From contig NZ_NCSU01000011.1 of assembly GCF_002088945.1 (NCBI RefSeq), forward strand, positions 124,001 through 188,000: a DNA stretch of 64,000 nt. The letters are read 5' to 3'. The notes under the pieces are model-generated. The model had not been told where the DNA came from, searched no databases, and saw nothing but the letters and a program-made list of their open reading frames with translations. Every line of letters begins with the position of its first letter. Positions within the stretch are counted from its first letter, which is position 1. Position numbers and translations under genes: made by a program. Positions 34,681 through 44,042 of the stretch are shown here, one piece after another. The DNA comes from Henriciella pelagia. Its GTDB lineage: Bacteria > Pseudomonadota > Alphaproteobacteria > Caulobacterales > Hyphomonadaceae.

Positions 34681-35841
34681 ATGGCATTCGATGCTGAAAT
34701 CCGGCAGGCGCTGATTGAACAGGTTCGCCGCTTCGTCATGGAAAAATGTATTCCGCTCGAAGGCCAGGTTGGCGATACCGATGAAGTGCCACAGGACATC
34801 GTCGATGAGATGAAACAGCTCGGCCTGTTCGGTCTTGCTGTGCCTGAAAATTTTGGCGGTCTTGGTCTCGATATGGAAACCGAATGCCTGGTCGCGTTGG
34901 AGCTGGGACGCACATCACCGGCATTCCGGTCCGTCGCAGGCACCAATATCGGAATCGGCTCACAAGCGCTGGTTCTTTTCGGTACGCCTGAGCAGAAAGA
35001 GAAGTGGCTGCCAGGCATCGCGTCCGGCGACCTCATTTCCAGCTTCGCCCTGACAGAGCCAGGGGCCGGATCGGACGCTGGCAGCCTGACCACCAAAGCC
35101 ATCCGCGATGGCGATCACTACGTCCTCAACGGCACGAAGCGCTACATCACGAATGCCAACAAGGCAGACCTGTTCACCGTCATGGCCCGCACCGCACCGG
35201 ACGTGAAGGGCCCGAAAGGTGTTTCCGCCTTCGTGGTTGAACGTGACACGCCCGGCGTCAGCGTAGGCCAGCCGGAAAAGAAAATGGGCCAGCAGGGCGC
35301 GCATGTCTGCGACGTGATCTTCGAAGACGCCCGCGTACCGGTCAAAAACCTCATCGGGAATGAAGGCGAGGGCTTCAAGGTCGCGATGAGCGTGCTCGAC
35401 AAGGGCCGTCTGCACATTTCGGCTGTTGCGACCGGCATGTCCGAGCGCCTCATCAAGGAAATGGTCAATTATGCGAGCGAGCGCGTGCAGGGCGGCAAGC
35501 CCATCATCGAACATCAGATGATCCAGGCGCTTCTCGCCGACAGCCAGGCGGAAACCTACGCCGCAAAGTGCATGATCCTTGATGCCGCGAGGAAGCGTGA
35601 TGCCGGTGAAAATGTCACCCTGCTGGCTTCGTCTGCCAAACTGTTCGCAACCGAAGCAAACGGCCGCGTGGCTGATCGGGCTGTGCAGGTCTTTGGCGGT
35701 GCCGGTTACATTTCCGATTATGGTATTGAGCGGTTTTACCGTGACGCCCGCATCTTCCGTCTGTACGAAGGAACGAGCCAGATTCAACAGATCATCATCG
35801 CCCGCGAGCTGAAGAAGGCAGGGGCGGCAGACCTGTTGTGA
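34681..35841 (+). CDS. Acyl-CoA dehydrogenase (SCAD/MCAD-like)
   Basis: A second acyl-CoA dehydrogenase, 386 residues, with classic motifs SFALTEPGAGSDAGSLTTKA, YVLNGTKRYITNANKADLFTVMART, QVFGGAGYISDYGIERFYRDARI and the catalytic Glu363 in LYEGTSQI. Unlike its neighbour at 32226, it keeps the usual catalytic Glu, so the two are not recent copies. GTAGGAG lies just before the ATG. It is followed by a serine hydrolase gene about 40 bp on in the same direction. The chain-length preference is not deducible. Confidence 0.94.
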   Translation: MAFDAEIRQALIEQVRRFVMEKCIPLEGQVGDTDEVPQDIVDEMKQLGLFGLAVPENFGGLGLDMETECLVALELGRTSPAFRSVAGTNIGIGSQALVLFGTPEQKEKWLPGIASGDLISSFALTEPGAGSDAGSLTTKAIRDGDHYVLNGTKRYITNANKADLFTVMARTAPDVKGPKGVSAFVVERDTPGVSVGQPEKKMGQQGAHVCDVIFEDARVPVKNLIGNEGEGFKVAMSVLDKGRLHISAVATGMSERLIKEMVNYASERVQGGKPIIEHQMIQALLADSQAETYAAKCMILDAARKRDAGENVTLLASSAKLFATEANGRVADRAVQVFGGAGYISDYGIERFYRDARIFRLYEGTSQIQQIIIARELKKAGAADLL

Positions 35842-35880
35842 TCGCGAATGCGTGCAGGACTGAAGGGAGCAGGGGCTGAT

Positions 35881-37116
35881 ATGACGATCCAGGATGAAAT
35901 CGGACCGGCGGATGTCGGGCTCAATGAAGCGCGCCTGAAGGCCATTCCGACTTACTTTGCGACGTCATACCTCGACACTGGAAAGCTTCCCTGCGTTGCG
36001 ACCATGGTCTCGCGCAATGGCCAGGTCGTGCACGAGGCCTATCGAGGCCGCACCCTTATCGATGGCGGCGACCCGATCAATGCCGACACGATCTTCCGCA
36101 TCTATTCCATGACCAAGCCGATCACATCGGTGGCGGCGATGATGCTGTTCGAGGAGGGCAAGATCCGCCTCGACCATCCTGTCAGCAAATACATCCCTGA
36201 ATTTGCCGATACAGAGGTCTGGGTCAAAGGCACGATTGACGATTACGAGACCCGCAAGCCGATGCGCCAGATGGAAGTGCGCGACCTGTTCACCCATACA
36301 TCCGGCCTCACCTATGGCTTCCTGATGCAGCATGAGGTGGATGCAATCTATCGCCGCGAGAAGATCGCCCGCCCGGACGAAACTCTGGAAGAGATGTGCG
36401 CGCGTCTCGCACAGCTCCCCCTCCTGTTCTCGCCGGGAACGCGCTGGAATTACAGCCATTCGACAGACGTGCTTGGCCGCGTCGTCGAAGTTGCTTCCGG
36501 CGAAACGCTCGACACCTTCTTCCGCGAGCGGATTTTCGAGCCTCTTGGCATGGTGGATACCGATTTCTACGTGCCGGAAGAGAAGCTGCGCCGACTCATG
36601 GCCTGCTACAACCGCAACCCGGACACAGGTGCCATAACGCTGAGCGATGGCGCGGGCGCCGACTCGAAGCTTTATCGCGCACAGCCGCCGCTCCTGAATG
36701 CGGGCGGCGGTCTTGTTTCGACGCTGCGTGACTACCATCGCTTCTGCCAGATGCTGCTGCACGGCGGTACGCTGGAAGGCGCGCGTCTTCTCAGCCCGAA
36801 AACGGTCGAGTTCATGCGGATGAACCATCTGCCGGAGAACAAGACGATCAGGCAGATGGGCGACAAGACCTTCTCCGAAGCCCGCATGGAGGGCAATGGG
36901 TTCGGCCTCGGCGGGAGCACCATCATCAATGTCGCCGAGACCATGCAACCCGGATCGCTCGGCACATTCAGCTGGGGCGGCCTCGCCAACACTTTCTTCT
37001 GGATCGATTTCGAGGAAGAGCTGATCGCGATCCAGGCGACGCAGATGATCCCGTCCGGCTGCTACCCGATCCGCCCGCAATTCCAGCAACTCGTCTACGC
37101 TGCCATCGACTGGTGA
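35881..37116 (+). CDS. Serine hydrolase, class C beta-lactamase/esterase family
   Basis: A 411-residue protein of the beta-lactamase-like serine hydrolase family (EstB type), probably an esterase or transacylase rather than a true beta-lactamase. The nucleophile motif is S76-M-T-K79 (FRIYSMTKPITSVAAMMLFEEGK), the second motif is Tyr191-Ser-x-Ser (WNYSHSTDVLGRVVE), and a HTSGLTYGF stretch precedes it. There is no signal peptide, so a cytosolic site is likely. I chose the ATG at 35881 since GGGAG lies upstream; an ATG at 35848 is in frame. Its GTG-starting neighbour overlaps by 4 bp. Confidence 0.88.
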   Translation: MTIQDEIGPADVGLNEARLKAIPTYFATSYLDTGKLPCVATMVSRNGQVVHEAYRGRTLIDGGDPINADTIFRIYSMTKPITSVAAMMLFEEGKIRLDHPVSKYIPEFADTEVWVKGTIDDYETRKPMRQMEVRDLFTHTSGLTYGFLMQHEVDAIYRREKIARPDETLEEMCARLAQLPLLFSPGTRWNYSHSTDVLGRVVEVASGETLDTFFRERIFEPLGMVDTDFYVPEEKLRRLMACYNRNPDTGAITLSDGAGADSKLYRAQPPLLNAGGGLVSTLRDYHRFCQMLLHGGTLEGARLLSPKTVEFMRMNHLPENKTIRQMGDKTFSEARMEGNGFGLGGSTIINVAETMQPGSLGTFSWGGLANTFFWIDFEEELIAIQATQMIPSGCYPIRPQFQQLVYAAIDW

Positions 37117-37385
37117 GCGAGGAAGAACGCAAAAAGAGGAAAGAGACGCTGGATGAGATCATCCTGCGCCTCACCTGCGAACGCGGAGCGGGCAAGACTA
37201 TCTGTCCGTCGGAAGTGGCCCGGGCCTTCCGGCCCGAAAACTGGCAGCAGCTCATGGGCGAAGTGCGCGTCCGCGCCGTGAAGCTGGCGCATGCAGGCGA
37301 GATTACGATTTACCGAAAAGGAAAGCCGGCAGACCCCGATGATTTCAAGGGGATCTACCGGCTTGGACGTCCAGAAATCGGATGA
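37113..37385 (+). CDS. DUF3253-family protein
   Basis: A 90-residue protein matching what I recall of DUF3253: a helical start (TLDEIILRLTCERGAGKTICPSEVARAF), RPENWQQLMGEVRVRAVKLAHAGEITIYRKGKPADPDDFKGIYRLG. The layout resembles a small winged helix, and the last strand pair with KGKPADP is diagnostic for the family. Its function is not known. It starts at a GTG overlapping the serine hydrolase stop (GTGA), so it is coupled to it, and it ends six bases before the convergent enoyl-CoA hydratase. Confidence 0.82.
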   Translation: MSEEERKKRKETLDEIILRLTCERGAGKTICPSEVARAFRPENWQQLMGEVRVRAVKLAHAGEITIYRKGKPADPDDFKGIYRLGRPEIG

Positions 37386-37391
37386 CGCCGA

Positions 37392-38183
37392 TCAGGCTTT
37401 CCTGAAATCGGCCGGACGCTTTTCGAGGAATGCCTTCACGCCCTCGGCAAAATCAGGCGAGCGGCCAGCGGTCCGCTGGGCAAAGCGTTCAGCCTGCAGC
37501 TGCGCATCAAGATCATTGTCTTCTGCCTGCCAGACCAGGTCGCGGATCATGGAGAGCGCCGTCGTCGGTCCATTGGCGAGCTGGAGCGCATAATTTCGCG
37601 CTTCGTCCATGAGCTTGTCATCTGCGACGACGCGATTAACGAGGCCCCAGTCCAGTGCCTGCTTGGCCGGGATCTTTTCGCCGAACAACGTCATTTCCAT
37701 GGCGCGGGCCCGGCCGATGGTGCGGGCCAGCAAATAGGTCGAGCCGCCATCCGGTACGAGGCCGATACGTCTGAAGGCCTGCAGAAAATAGCTGCCTTCC
37801 GCCGCCACAATAAAATCGCCCATCAGTGCAATCGAACAGCCTACACCTGCCGCAGCACCATTCACCGCCGTGATGATCGGGTGTGGGTGCGTTCTCATCG
37901 CCTTGATAAAGGGATTGTAGACGCGGTCGAGTTCGCGGCCGGCATCGGGCTTGCGCTTCGGTCCCGCACCGCTGCCGGGTTTGGCTGACAGGTTTGCGCC
38001 GGAGCAGAAGCCGCGTCCATTGCCGGTGATGATCGTGCACCGTGCCTCGTCACCCGCCATTTCAAGCGCATGGCTCATCTCTTCGATCGTGTCGACGCCG
38101 GCTGCATTCATCGTTTTCGGGTCATTGAAGGCGATGACGGCAATTTCGTCGTCGACGGAATAGGTGATCTTCTCGAAACTCAT
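37392..38183 (-). CDS. Enoyl-CoA hydratase/isomerase family protein
   Basis: A crotonase-fold enzyme of 263 residues acting on acyl-CoA, most likely hydration or isomerisation of enoyl-CoA. The start at 38183 (MSFEKITYSVDDEIAVIAFN) follows GAGGA; the longer frame is rejected. The first oxyanion-hole region is GFCSGANLSAKP and the second is AVNGAAAGVGCSIALMGDFIVAAEGSYFLQAFRRIGLVPDGGSTYLL, which keeps the GLVPDGG of many hydratase/isomerase paralogues. It is divergent from the aldehyde dehydrogenase gene, with a gap of about 135 bp. Confidence 0.92.
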   Translation of the reverse strand: MSFEKITYSVDDEIAVIAFNDPKTMNAAGVDTIEEMSHALEMAGDEARCTIITGNGRGFCSGANLSAKPGSGAGPKRKPDAGRELDRVYNPFIKAMRTHPHPIITAVNGAAAGVGCSIALMGDFIVAAEGSYFLQAFRRIGLVPDGGSTYLLARTIGRARAMEMTLFGEKIPAKQALDWGLVNRVVADDKLMDEARNYALQLANGPTTALSMIRDLVWQAEDNDLDAQLQAERFAQRTAGRSPDFAEGVKAFLEKRPADFRKA

Positions 38184-38319
38184 CGGCGTATCCTCTTTTG
38201 TCTGGCGGCAATGTAATTGATCGCGCCGCCCTGAAAACCGTGACGTGGCGGAAGACTTTTTCAATGCGCTCAACCTCATGTATGATGGGGAAAACAGAAC
38301 ATGCTCCGGGAGAACGAAC

Positions 38320-39756
38320 ATGCCACTCGAAGGCGGCCCTGCAGGCCACATGAATTCAGTTCTGGCGGCCCAGAAGGCTGCCCACATTCGCGACGGCATT
38401 CCGTCCGCCGAGAAGAGATATGACTGGCTGGAGCGGTCGATTGACCTCCTCGTGACGCATGGCGACTCGCTTGGCCGGGCCATGAGCGAGGATTTCGGCC
38501 ACCGATCCAGGGACCAGTCGGACTTCACAGACATTGCGAGCTCGATCGCCGCACTGAAATACGCAAAGAAGCACCTTAAATCCTGGATGAAGCCGGAGAA
38601 GCGGTCTGTCGACTTTCCGTTGAACATGTTTGGCGCAAAGGCGAGACTGCATTTTCAGCCCAAAGGCACAGTTGGCGTGATCAGCCCCTGGAACTTTCCG
38701 GTGAACCTGACCTTCACTCCGCTCGCCGGTATATTCGCTGCGGGCAACCGCGCGATGATCAAGCCGTCGGAGTTCACCGAGGCCACCTCTGATCTTATGA
38801 AAAAGCTGATCAGCGAGTATTATTCCGAGGAGGAAGTGGCGGTGGTCACCGGCGGTCCGGATGTCGGTGCGGCCTTCTCATCCCTGCCTTTTGACCATCT
38901 CGTTTTCACGGGCGCGACGTCCATCGCTCACCATGTCATGCGCGCAGCGGCCGACAACCTTGTGCCACTCACGCTTGAACTTGGCGGCAAGTCGCCCGTT
39001 ATCCTCGGGAACTCGGCAGATCTCGACAAGGCCGCCAAACGCATCATGGCCGGCAAGACGCTGAACGCGGGGCAGATCTGCCTTGCGCCAGACTACGCCT
39101 TTGTGCCCAAGGACAAGACGCGGGAATTCATTGCCGCCGCGACCGGCGCCGTGGAAACCATGTTTCCGTCAGGCCTGAAGGAGAATGACGACTATACCTC
39201 GGTGGTGAACCAGCGTCATTTCGAACGTCTGAATGGCTATCTGGACGACGCCCGCGCCAAGGGTGCGGAGATTATCGAGATCAATCCCAGGGGTGAGAAC
39301 TTCACCCAGCAGCCTCATCACAAAATGGCGCCGCATATCATCGTTGATCCGACTGATGACATGAAGGTGATGCAGGATGAAATCTTCGGTCCCATCCTCC
39401 CCATCAAGTCCTACAGCGACACGAAAGACGCGGTGAACTATGTCAATGCTCACCCACGTCCGCTCGGCCTTTATTATTTCGGCCAGGATGCAAGCGAGCG
39501 TGATTATGTCCTCAACAACACGACGTCAGGCGGCGTGACGGTGAATGATGTGATTTTCCACGTTGCCCAGGAAGACCTGCCATTTGGCGGGGTCGGCCCC
39601 TCCGGCATGGGCAGCTATCATGGCATTGATGGCTTCAGGGAGTTCAGCCACCGCAAGTCTGTCTACACCCAGATCGGGGCCGACCTGCTGGCAGTCATTC
39701 GGCCACCTTACGGGGAAAAGTTTCGCAAGCAGGTAGAATCTCGCTTGAAGCGCTGA
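38320..39756 (+). CDS. Aldehyde dehydrogenase, coniferyl-aldehyde-dehydrogenase type
   Basis: NAD(P)-dependent aldehyde dehydrogenase of 478 residues. The start at 38320 (MPLEGGPAGHMNSVLAAQ) follows GGGAG; the frame is open from 38245. Cofactor and catalytic motifs are GVISPWNFPVNLTFTPLAGIFAAGN, Glu220 in LELGGKSPV and the nucleophile Cys254 in NAGQICLAPDY. The CLAPDY form and the short length fit the coniferyl aldehyde dehydrogenase branch that also acts on aliphatic aldehydes. The C-terminal hydrophobic stretch of membrane-bound fatty aldehyde enzymes is not seen. Confidence 0.92.
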   Translation: MPLEGGPAGHMNSVLAAQKAAHIRDGIPSAEKRYDWLERSIDLLVTHGDSLGRAMSEDFGHRSRDQSDFTDIASSIAALKYAKKHLKSWMKPEKRSVDFPLNMFGAKARLHFQPKGTVGVISPWNFPVNLTFTPLAGIFAAGNRAMIKPSEFTEATSDLMKKLISEYYSEEEVAVVTGGPDVGAAFSSLPFDHLVFTGATSIAHHVMRAAADNLVPLTLELGGKSPVILGNSADLDKAAKRIMAGKTLNAGQICLAPDYAFVPKDKTREFIAAATGAVETMFPSGLKENDDYTSVVNQRHFERLNGYLDDARAKGAEIIEINPRGENFTQQPHHKMAPHIIVDPTDDMKVMQDEIFGPILPIKSYSDTKDAVNYVNAHPRPLGLYYFGQDASERDYVLNNTTSGGVTVNDVIFHVAQEDLPFGGVGPSGMGSYHGIDGFREFSHRKSVYTQIGADLLAVIRPPYGEKFRKQVESRLKR

Positions 39757-39839
39757 CATATTCACATAAAACGGATGCAGGCGAACTTCGTGATACGCGG
39801 TCCGTAGCCAGGCCAGGGGATGGGACAGGGCAAGGCAGC

Positions 39840-40928
39840 ATGTTAAGTTCAATCGAACGCTTCAAGGCGCACGTGCTGGACCAGCTTGGTGAAGGTGTGA
39901 TCGTCACCGATGCCAATGGCAAGATACTCACCGTGAACCGCGCCGCAGAGGAAATTCACGGCCGCGTCCGCCTTGATGTGCCGCCGGATGACTATAGCGA
40001 CACCTACAAGCTCTTGACCATGCAGGATGAGCCGTTTCCGACGAATGAGCTGCCGCTATCGCGCGCCGTGCTGAAGGGAGAAACGGTGACCGATGCCGCG
40101 TGGAAGATCAAACGCCCGGATGGCAGTGTCGTTGTAGCCGTCGGAACGGCCCGCCCTGTCCTGGATGAGGATGGCAAGCAGGTCGGCGCGGTTCTTACCA
40201 TGCGGGATGATACGCAGCGTCACCATGCGGAGGAGGGGTTGAAGGAGGCGCTGTATCTCAAGGAAATGCTGCTCTTTGAGGTCAACCACCGCGTCCGCAA
40301 CAGCCTGCAGATTGTTTCATCCATTGTGTCCCTGCCGCTACAGAAACTACAGGACAAGGAAGCGTGCGAAGCACTTCGCCAGACCCGCGACCGGGTTGAC
40401 GTCATCTCCGCCACCCATCGCAGCCTCTACGAACTTGGCACGCATGACCGCGTCGACTGCGTGAAGCTTCTGCCTGGTATCTGCAGCCAGATCGTCGAGA
40501 CCTACAAGGCTGGGCGGGGGATCAAGCTCACATGCGACGCGCGCGGCGAGATTGTCCTGTCGATCAGCAAGGCCGTATCGCTCTGTCTTGCCGTGACAGA
40601 GCTGCTGACCAATGCCTGCAAATATGCTTTCGACGGCCGCAAGAATGGCCGCATCACCCTGTTGATTGACGGCGAGGGCGAAGAGGTGATGGTGTCCGTC
40701 ATGGATGACGGCATCGGAATCAAGCAGGGCGCCGTTGACCCGAGCGGAATGGGCATCGGAACGCTTCTGGTCGACGCTCTGACAAGTGTCCTTGGGGCGC
40801 AGGTCGATTGCGAGACCGGCTCAGGCGGAACCCGTCACACGATCAGCTTTGCTCAGGAGGATATGGCGCCGCACAAAGCACCAGCCTCCTCTGAGCCGAC
40901 CCCATCGCGCCAGTCCAGGAGCGCCTAG
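39840..40928 (+). CDS. PAS-containing histidine kinase, HisKA_2 type
   Basis: A 362-residue cytosolic sensor kinase without membrane segments. Residues 8-125 form a PAS domain (DQLGEGVIVTDANGKILTVNRAAEEIHG and GAVLTMRDDTQRHHAEEGL). The phospho-acceptor box is LLFEVNHRVRNSLQIVSSIV with His150, which is the HisKA_2/HWE-like form. The ATPase part has TELLTNACKYAF (N box), DDGIG and SGMGIGTLLVDAL (G boxes), and ends near TRHTISF. No response regulator lies next to it, so it is an orphan kinase. Such kinases often feed the alphaproteobacterial general stress (PhyR) or light responses; that link is inference. Confidence 0.87.
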   Translation: MLSSIERFKAHVLDQLGEGVIVTDANGKILTVNRAAEEIHGRVRLDVPPDDYSDTYKLLTMQDEPFPTNELPLSRAVLKGETVTDAAWKIKRPDGSVVVAVGTARPVLDEDGKQVGAVLTMRDDTQRHHAEEGLKEALYLKEMLLFEVNHRVRNSLQIVSSIVSLPLQKLQDKEACEALRQTRDRVDVISATHRSLYELGTHDRVDCVKLLPGICSQIVETYKAGRGIKLTCDARGEIVLSISKAVSLCLAVTELLTNACKYAFDGRKNGRITLLIDGEGEEVMVSVMDDGIGIKQGAVDPSGMGIGTLLVDALTSVLGAQVDCETGSGGTRHTISFAQEDMAPHKAPASSEPTPSRQSRSA

Positions 40929-42454
40929 CGCTTCAGGAAATCCGGCACATCGCCACCGAAGCCGCGAACACCATCATTCGCCGGCTCAAGATCCTTCCTG
41001 GAGCGGCGGTCGGAAGATTTGCGGTCACCGGACTTGTTCTTCTTCGGCCGGGATTTCGATTCCAGTTTCTGCTTCTCGGATTTTTCTGGTGCGTCGGCGG
41101 CAGGCTTTTCCTCGGCCTTTTCCGGTGCCTTTGCTTCGGTCTTTCTATCGCCGGTCTCGTCTGCCCTCGAGCGTGAGCGACCGCCGGAACGGCTTCCGCG
41201 GCCACGCCCGCGACCCTCACCGCGCTCGCTTCTGCCGCGACCACGGCCCCGGCCTCTGCCTCCTGTGTCTTCCGGCAGGTTTTCCAGTTCCTCTGCGAGG
41301 CCTTCCGGCATGAATGTCTCGACTTCGGTCTTGATCAGGCGCAGCACGCCGGCCCAGGATTTCTCGTCTTCGGGGCTGACAATCGTGAAGCTCTCGCCGG
41401 TGCGTCCTGCGCGGCCCGTGCGGCCGATACGGTGGACATAGTCCTCATCCTTGGGCGGAGGCGCATAATTGAAGACGTGGCCGACATCCGGCACGTCGAG
41501 ACCGCGTGCGGCCACATCGGACGCGACAAGCAGTTTCAGTTCTCCATCGCGGAAGCGCTCGAGCGTCTGTGTGCGATAGGCCTGCGGCAGGTCACCATGA
41601 ATGGCCGCCGCGTCAAAGCCGTGCTTGATCAGCGACTTCGTCACGATATCGACCTCGCGCTTGCGATTGCAGAACACGATGCCGTTCTTGACGTCGCGCG
41701 TTTCGATAACGCGGCGCAGCGCCGTGCGTTTCGCCTTGTCATCATTGCGCGTGATTTTCACGACATGCTGCGTGATCGTCGAGGCGGTCATGGACTGGCG
41801 CGCCACTTCGATCCGCTTTGGGTCCTTCTGGAAGGTCTTGGCGAGCTTGGCGATTTCCGGCGGCATGGTTGCCGAGAAGAGCAGCGTCTGGCGACGCGGC
41901 GGCAGCAGGCCGAGAATCTTCTCGATGTCCGGAATGAAGCCCATATCCATCATGCGGTCGGCTTCGTCGATGACGAGGATTTCGACACCCGTCAGCAGGA
42001 TCTTGCCGCGTTCGAATTGGTCAATCAGGCGACCGGGCGTGGCGATAAGAACGTCCACGCCACGCATCAGCTTGATTTCCTGTTCCTTGAACGAAACACC
42101 ACCGATCAGCAGGGCCATTTCCAGTTTCAGGTGCTTGCCGTACTTCTCGAAATTCTCCGAAACCTGCGCAGCGAGTTCGCGCGTCGGCGCCAGGATAAGC
42201 GTGCGCGGCATGCGTGCCCGCGCGCGCCCCTGTTCAAGGCGATGGATCATCGGAAGCACGAACGCAGCGGTCTTGCCGGTGCCTGTCTGGGCAATGCCGG
42301 TCACGTCACCGCCAAGCAGTACATGCGGGATCGCCTGCGCCTGGATCGGCGTCGGGCTGTCATAGCCGGCTTCTGCGATGGCCTGCAGGATTTTCGGGCC
42401 AAGGCCGAGGGCGGCAAAGGTGGTCTTCGGGGTGTCGGTAGTTTCTTCGGTCAA
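40925..42454 (-). CDS. rhlE: DEAD-box RNA helicase, RhlE-like
   Basis: ATP-dependent RNA helicase, likely acting in ribosome assembly or RNA decay. The 509 residues show the DEAD motifs in order: TPIQAQAIP (Q), AQTGTGKTA (I), PTRELAAQ (Ia), TPGRL (Ib), VIDEADRM (II, DEAD), SATMP (III), IVFCNRKREVD (IV), VASDVAARGLDVPDV (V) and HRIGRTGRAG (VI). About 120 basic residues follow, rich in RGRGRG, then Lys/Glu repeats, probably disordered and RNA-binding. The start is a TTG at 42454 (TTG-ACC-GAA) with GAAAGG seven bases before it; the ORF extends upstream to 42607 without support. Confidence 0.94.
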   Translation of the reverse strand: MTEETTDTPKTTFAALGLGPKILQAIAEAGYDSPTPIQAQAIPHVLLGGDVTGIAQTGTGKTAAFVLPMIHRLEQGRARARMPRTLILAPTRELAAQVSENFEKYGKHLKLEMALLIGGVSFKEQEIKLMRGVDVLIATPGRLIDQFERGKILLTGVEILVIDEADRMMDMGFIPDIEKILGLLPPRRQTLLFSATMPPEIAKLAKTFQKDPKRIEVARQSMTASTITQHVVKITRNDDKAKRTALRRVIETRDVKNGIVFCNRKREVDIVTKSLIKHGFDAAAIHGDLPQAYRTQTLERFRDGELKLLVASDVAARGLDVPDVGHVFNYAPPPKDEDYVHRIGRTGRAGRTGESFTIVSPEDEKSWAGVLRLIKTEVETFMPEGLAEELENLPEDTGGRGRGRGRGRSERGEGRGRGRGSRSGGRSRSRADETGDRKTEAKAPEKAEEKPAADAPEKSEKQKLESKSRPKKNKSGDRKSSDRRSRKDLEPANDGVRGFGGDVPDFLKR

Positions 42455-42630
42455 AAGCGTGCCTTTCGGGCAATGGAGTAAGTCAAAGTCGCTCGGTAAT
42501 CCGCCCGTATGGCGGCTGGCCCGGGCGAATCCATGCCCGGAAGTGCGTATCTCGCGCCGCCATAGCTCAATTTTCGCACGTGCAAAAGGATTATGGACAG
42601 GCTGCAATGGTTTCTGCGTCTTACAGTTGC

Positions 42631-42660
42631 AAAAAAGCCCGCCCCTTTGAGAGGCGGACT
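42631..42660 (-). terminator. Intrinsic terminator of sodB
   Basis: Read on the minus strand, AGTCCGCC and GGCGGGCT form a stem with one mismatch around a 14-base loop, followed by TTTTTT (42636-42631). It lies 25-54 bp after the sodB stop and before the rhlE start. Confidence 0.75.
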
Positions 42661-42684
42661 TTCTTCAGTTTTTGCGATGTTGAA

Positions 42685-43290
42685 CTAGCTCGCGTCTGCG
42701 AGGTTCTGGTTCGCAAAGTCCCAGTTGACCAGATTGTCGATAAAGGCCGTCATATAGTTCGGACGGGAATTCTGGTAGTCGAGATAATAGGCGTGTTCCC
42801 AGACATCCATGGTCAGGAGCGGCGTTGCGCCGTCTTCTGTCAGCGGCGTTTCAGCATTCGGCGTCTTGCGGATGGCGAGCTTGCCATCCTTCAGGACAAG
42901 CCAGGCCCAGCCTGAACCGAACTGGCCACCACCGGCTGCCTTGAACTCTTCAGCGAACTTTTCATAGGAGCCGAAGTCAGCATTGATCTTCTCTGCGATG
43001 GCGCCGCTCGGCTTGCCGCCGCCGCCTGGCTTCATCGAGTGCCAGTAGAAAGTGTGGTTCCAGACCTGCGCGGCATTGTTGAACAGGCCGGCCTTGGACG
43101 AATCGGATGCTGCCACCTTGATGATCTCTTCAAGCGACTTGTTTTCAAGGTCGGTGCCTTCGATCAGCTTGTTGAGATTGGTAACATAGGCCTGGTGATG
43201 TTTTCCGTGGTGGAAATTCAGCGTGTCTTCTGAAATGTGTGGTGCCAGCGCATCGCGGGAATAGGGTAGGGCTGGAAGGTCAAAAGCCAT
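42685..43290 (-). CDS. sodB: Superoxide dismutase [Fe]
   Basis: Converts superoxide to hydrogen peroxide and oxygen, probably cytosolic as no signal peptide is seen. The 201 residues (ATG at 43290, [20 protein letters not shown]) carry the metal ligands in [30 protein letters not shown] and [20 protein letters not shown]. The Gln-containing [14 protein letters not shown] segment, with Gln early in that loop, is usual for iron enzymes; manganese or cambialistic use cannot be excluded. It is divergent from the squalene synthase-like gene and has its own terminator. Confidence 0.95.
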   Translation of the reverse strand: MAFDLPALPYSRDALAPHISEDTLNFHHGKHHQAYVTNLNKLIEGTDLENKSLEEIIKVAASDSSKAGLFNNAAQVWNHTFYWHSMKPGGGGKPSGAIAEKINADFGSYEKFAEEFKAAGGGQFGSGWAWLVLKDGKLAIRKTPNAETPLTEDGATPLLTMDVWEHAYYLDYQNSRPNYMTAFIDNLVNWDFANQNLADAS

Positions 43291-43345
43291 AAGGGTCGCT
43301 CCTTGCATTTGCGTAGGTTTAGTTTTGTAGCGCGTCGCACTCCAT

Positions 43346-44005
43346 ATGGGTTCCATGCCAGTTTCTGCCACCCTGACAAGCCCTGAAATGTGGGCAAATA
43401 TTGATAAGCAGCTCAGAAAAACCGATGAGGATCGCTGGATTTCGTCGCGCTATGCACCTGGCGCGCAGCGCCGGGGCCTCGTCGCGCTCTATTCGTTCGC
43501 CGTCGAGCTCGCCCGCGTGCGTCTTGTGGTGACTGAGCCGGGGCTGGGGGCGATCCGTTTCCAGTGGTGGCGCGATGCTATTTCAGAAATCGAATCAGGA
43601 CAGACGCCGCGCGCCCACGAGACTGTTTCAGCGCTTGCCGATCAGGTCGCGATCGGCCAGCTCAAGCCCGATGCCCTGAAGCGGCTGATCGATCTCTACG
43701 AAGACGCCTTCGAAGCGTCGGACCGTGCCCGCCAGCCGGAGACGCTTCTCACGGCAACGGCGGCCCGCGTCCTGGCGCCCGCGCATGGATGGGGCCGCCA
43801 CGTCCACGCGCTCGCGCCGCATGTTGCCGCGCTCCGGAGAGGTGAGCGCGTCGGATATGGGCCAGTCGTCCCGACCGTGCCGAAGGCCATCCGCCCGGCC
43901 ATCGCGCACTTCCGGTTGCGGCGGCTCTACGGCAAGTCGACAGAACCCGGCCGCCTCGCCAAGCGGCTGTGCATCCTTCGCGCCGTGATGTCAGGTGAAG
44001 TCTGA
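43346..44005 (+). CDS. Squalene/phytoene synthase-like protein (NDUFAF6-like)
   Basis: A 219-residue member of the trans-isoprenyl synthase family that lacks the Asp-rich DXXXD motifs of active squalene or phytoene synthases. The family core is visible as [38 protein letters not shown]. This short form resembles the alphaproteobacterial relatives of NDUFAF6, a complex I assembly factor in mitochondria, so a non-catalytic role is plausible. The start may be the ATG at 43346 or at 43355. It is divergent from sodB across 55 bp and convergent with the efflux genes. Confidence 0.8.
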   Translation: MGSMPVSATLTSPEMWANIDKQLRKTDEDRWISSRYAPGAQRRGLVALYSFAVELARVRLVVTEPGLGAIRFQWWRDAISEIESGQTPRAHETVSALADQVAIGQLKPDALKRLIDLYEDAFEASDRARQPETLLTATAARVLAPAHGWGRHVHALAPHVAALRRGERVGYGPVVPTVPKAIRPAIAHFRLRRLYGKSTEPGRLAKRLCILRAVMSGEV

Positions 44006-44042
44006 CCCGGGCGCCCATGCCTGCAAAACATCCCATTGCTGA

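Noticed and set aside
35965-37089. Minus-strand ORF of 374 codons
   Set aside because: It lies fully antisense to the serine hydrolase, which has clear catalytic motifs; the antisense product is His/Arg/Leu-rich without motifs.
41432-42481. Plus-strand ORF of 349 codons
   Set aside because: It is antisense to the DEAD-box helicase and has no family signature.
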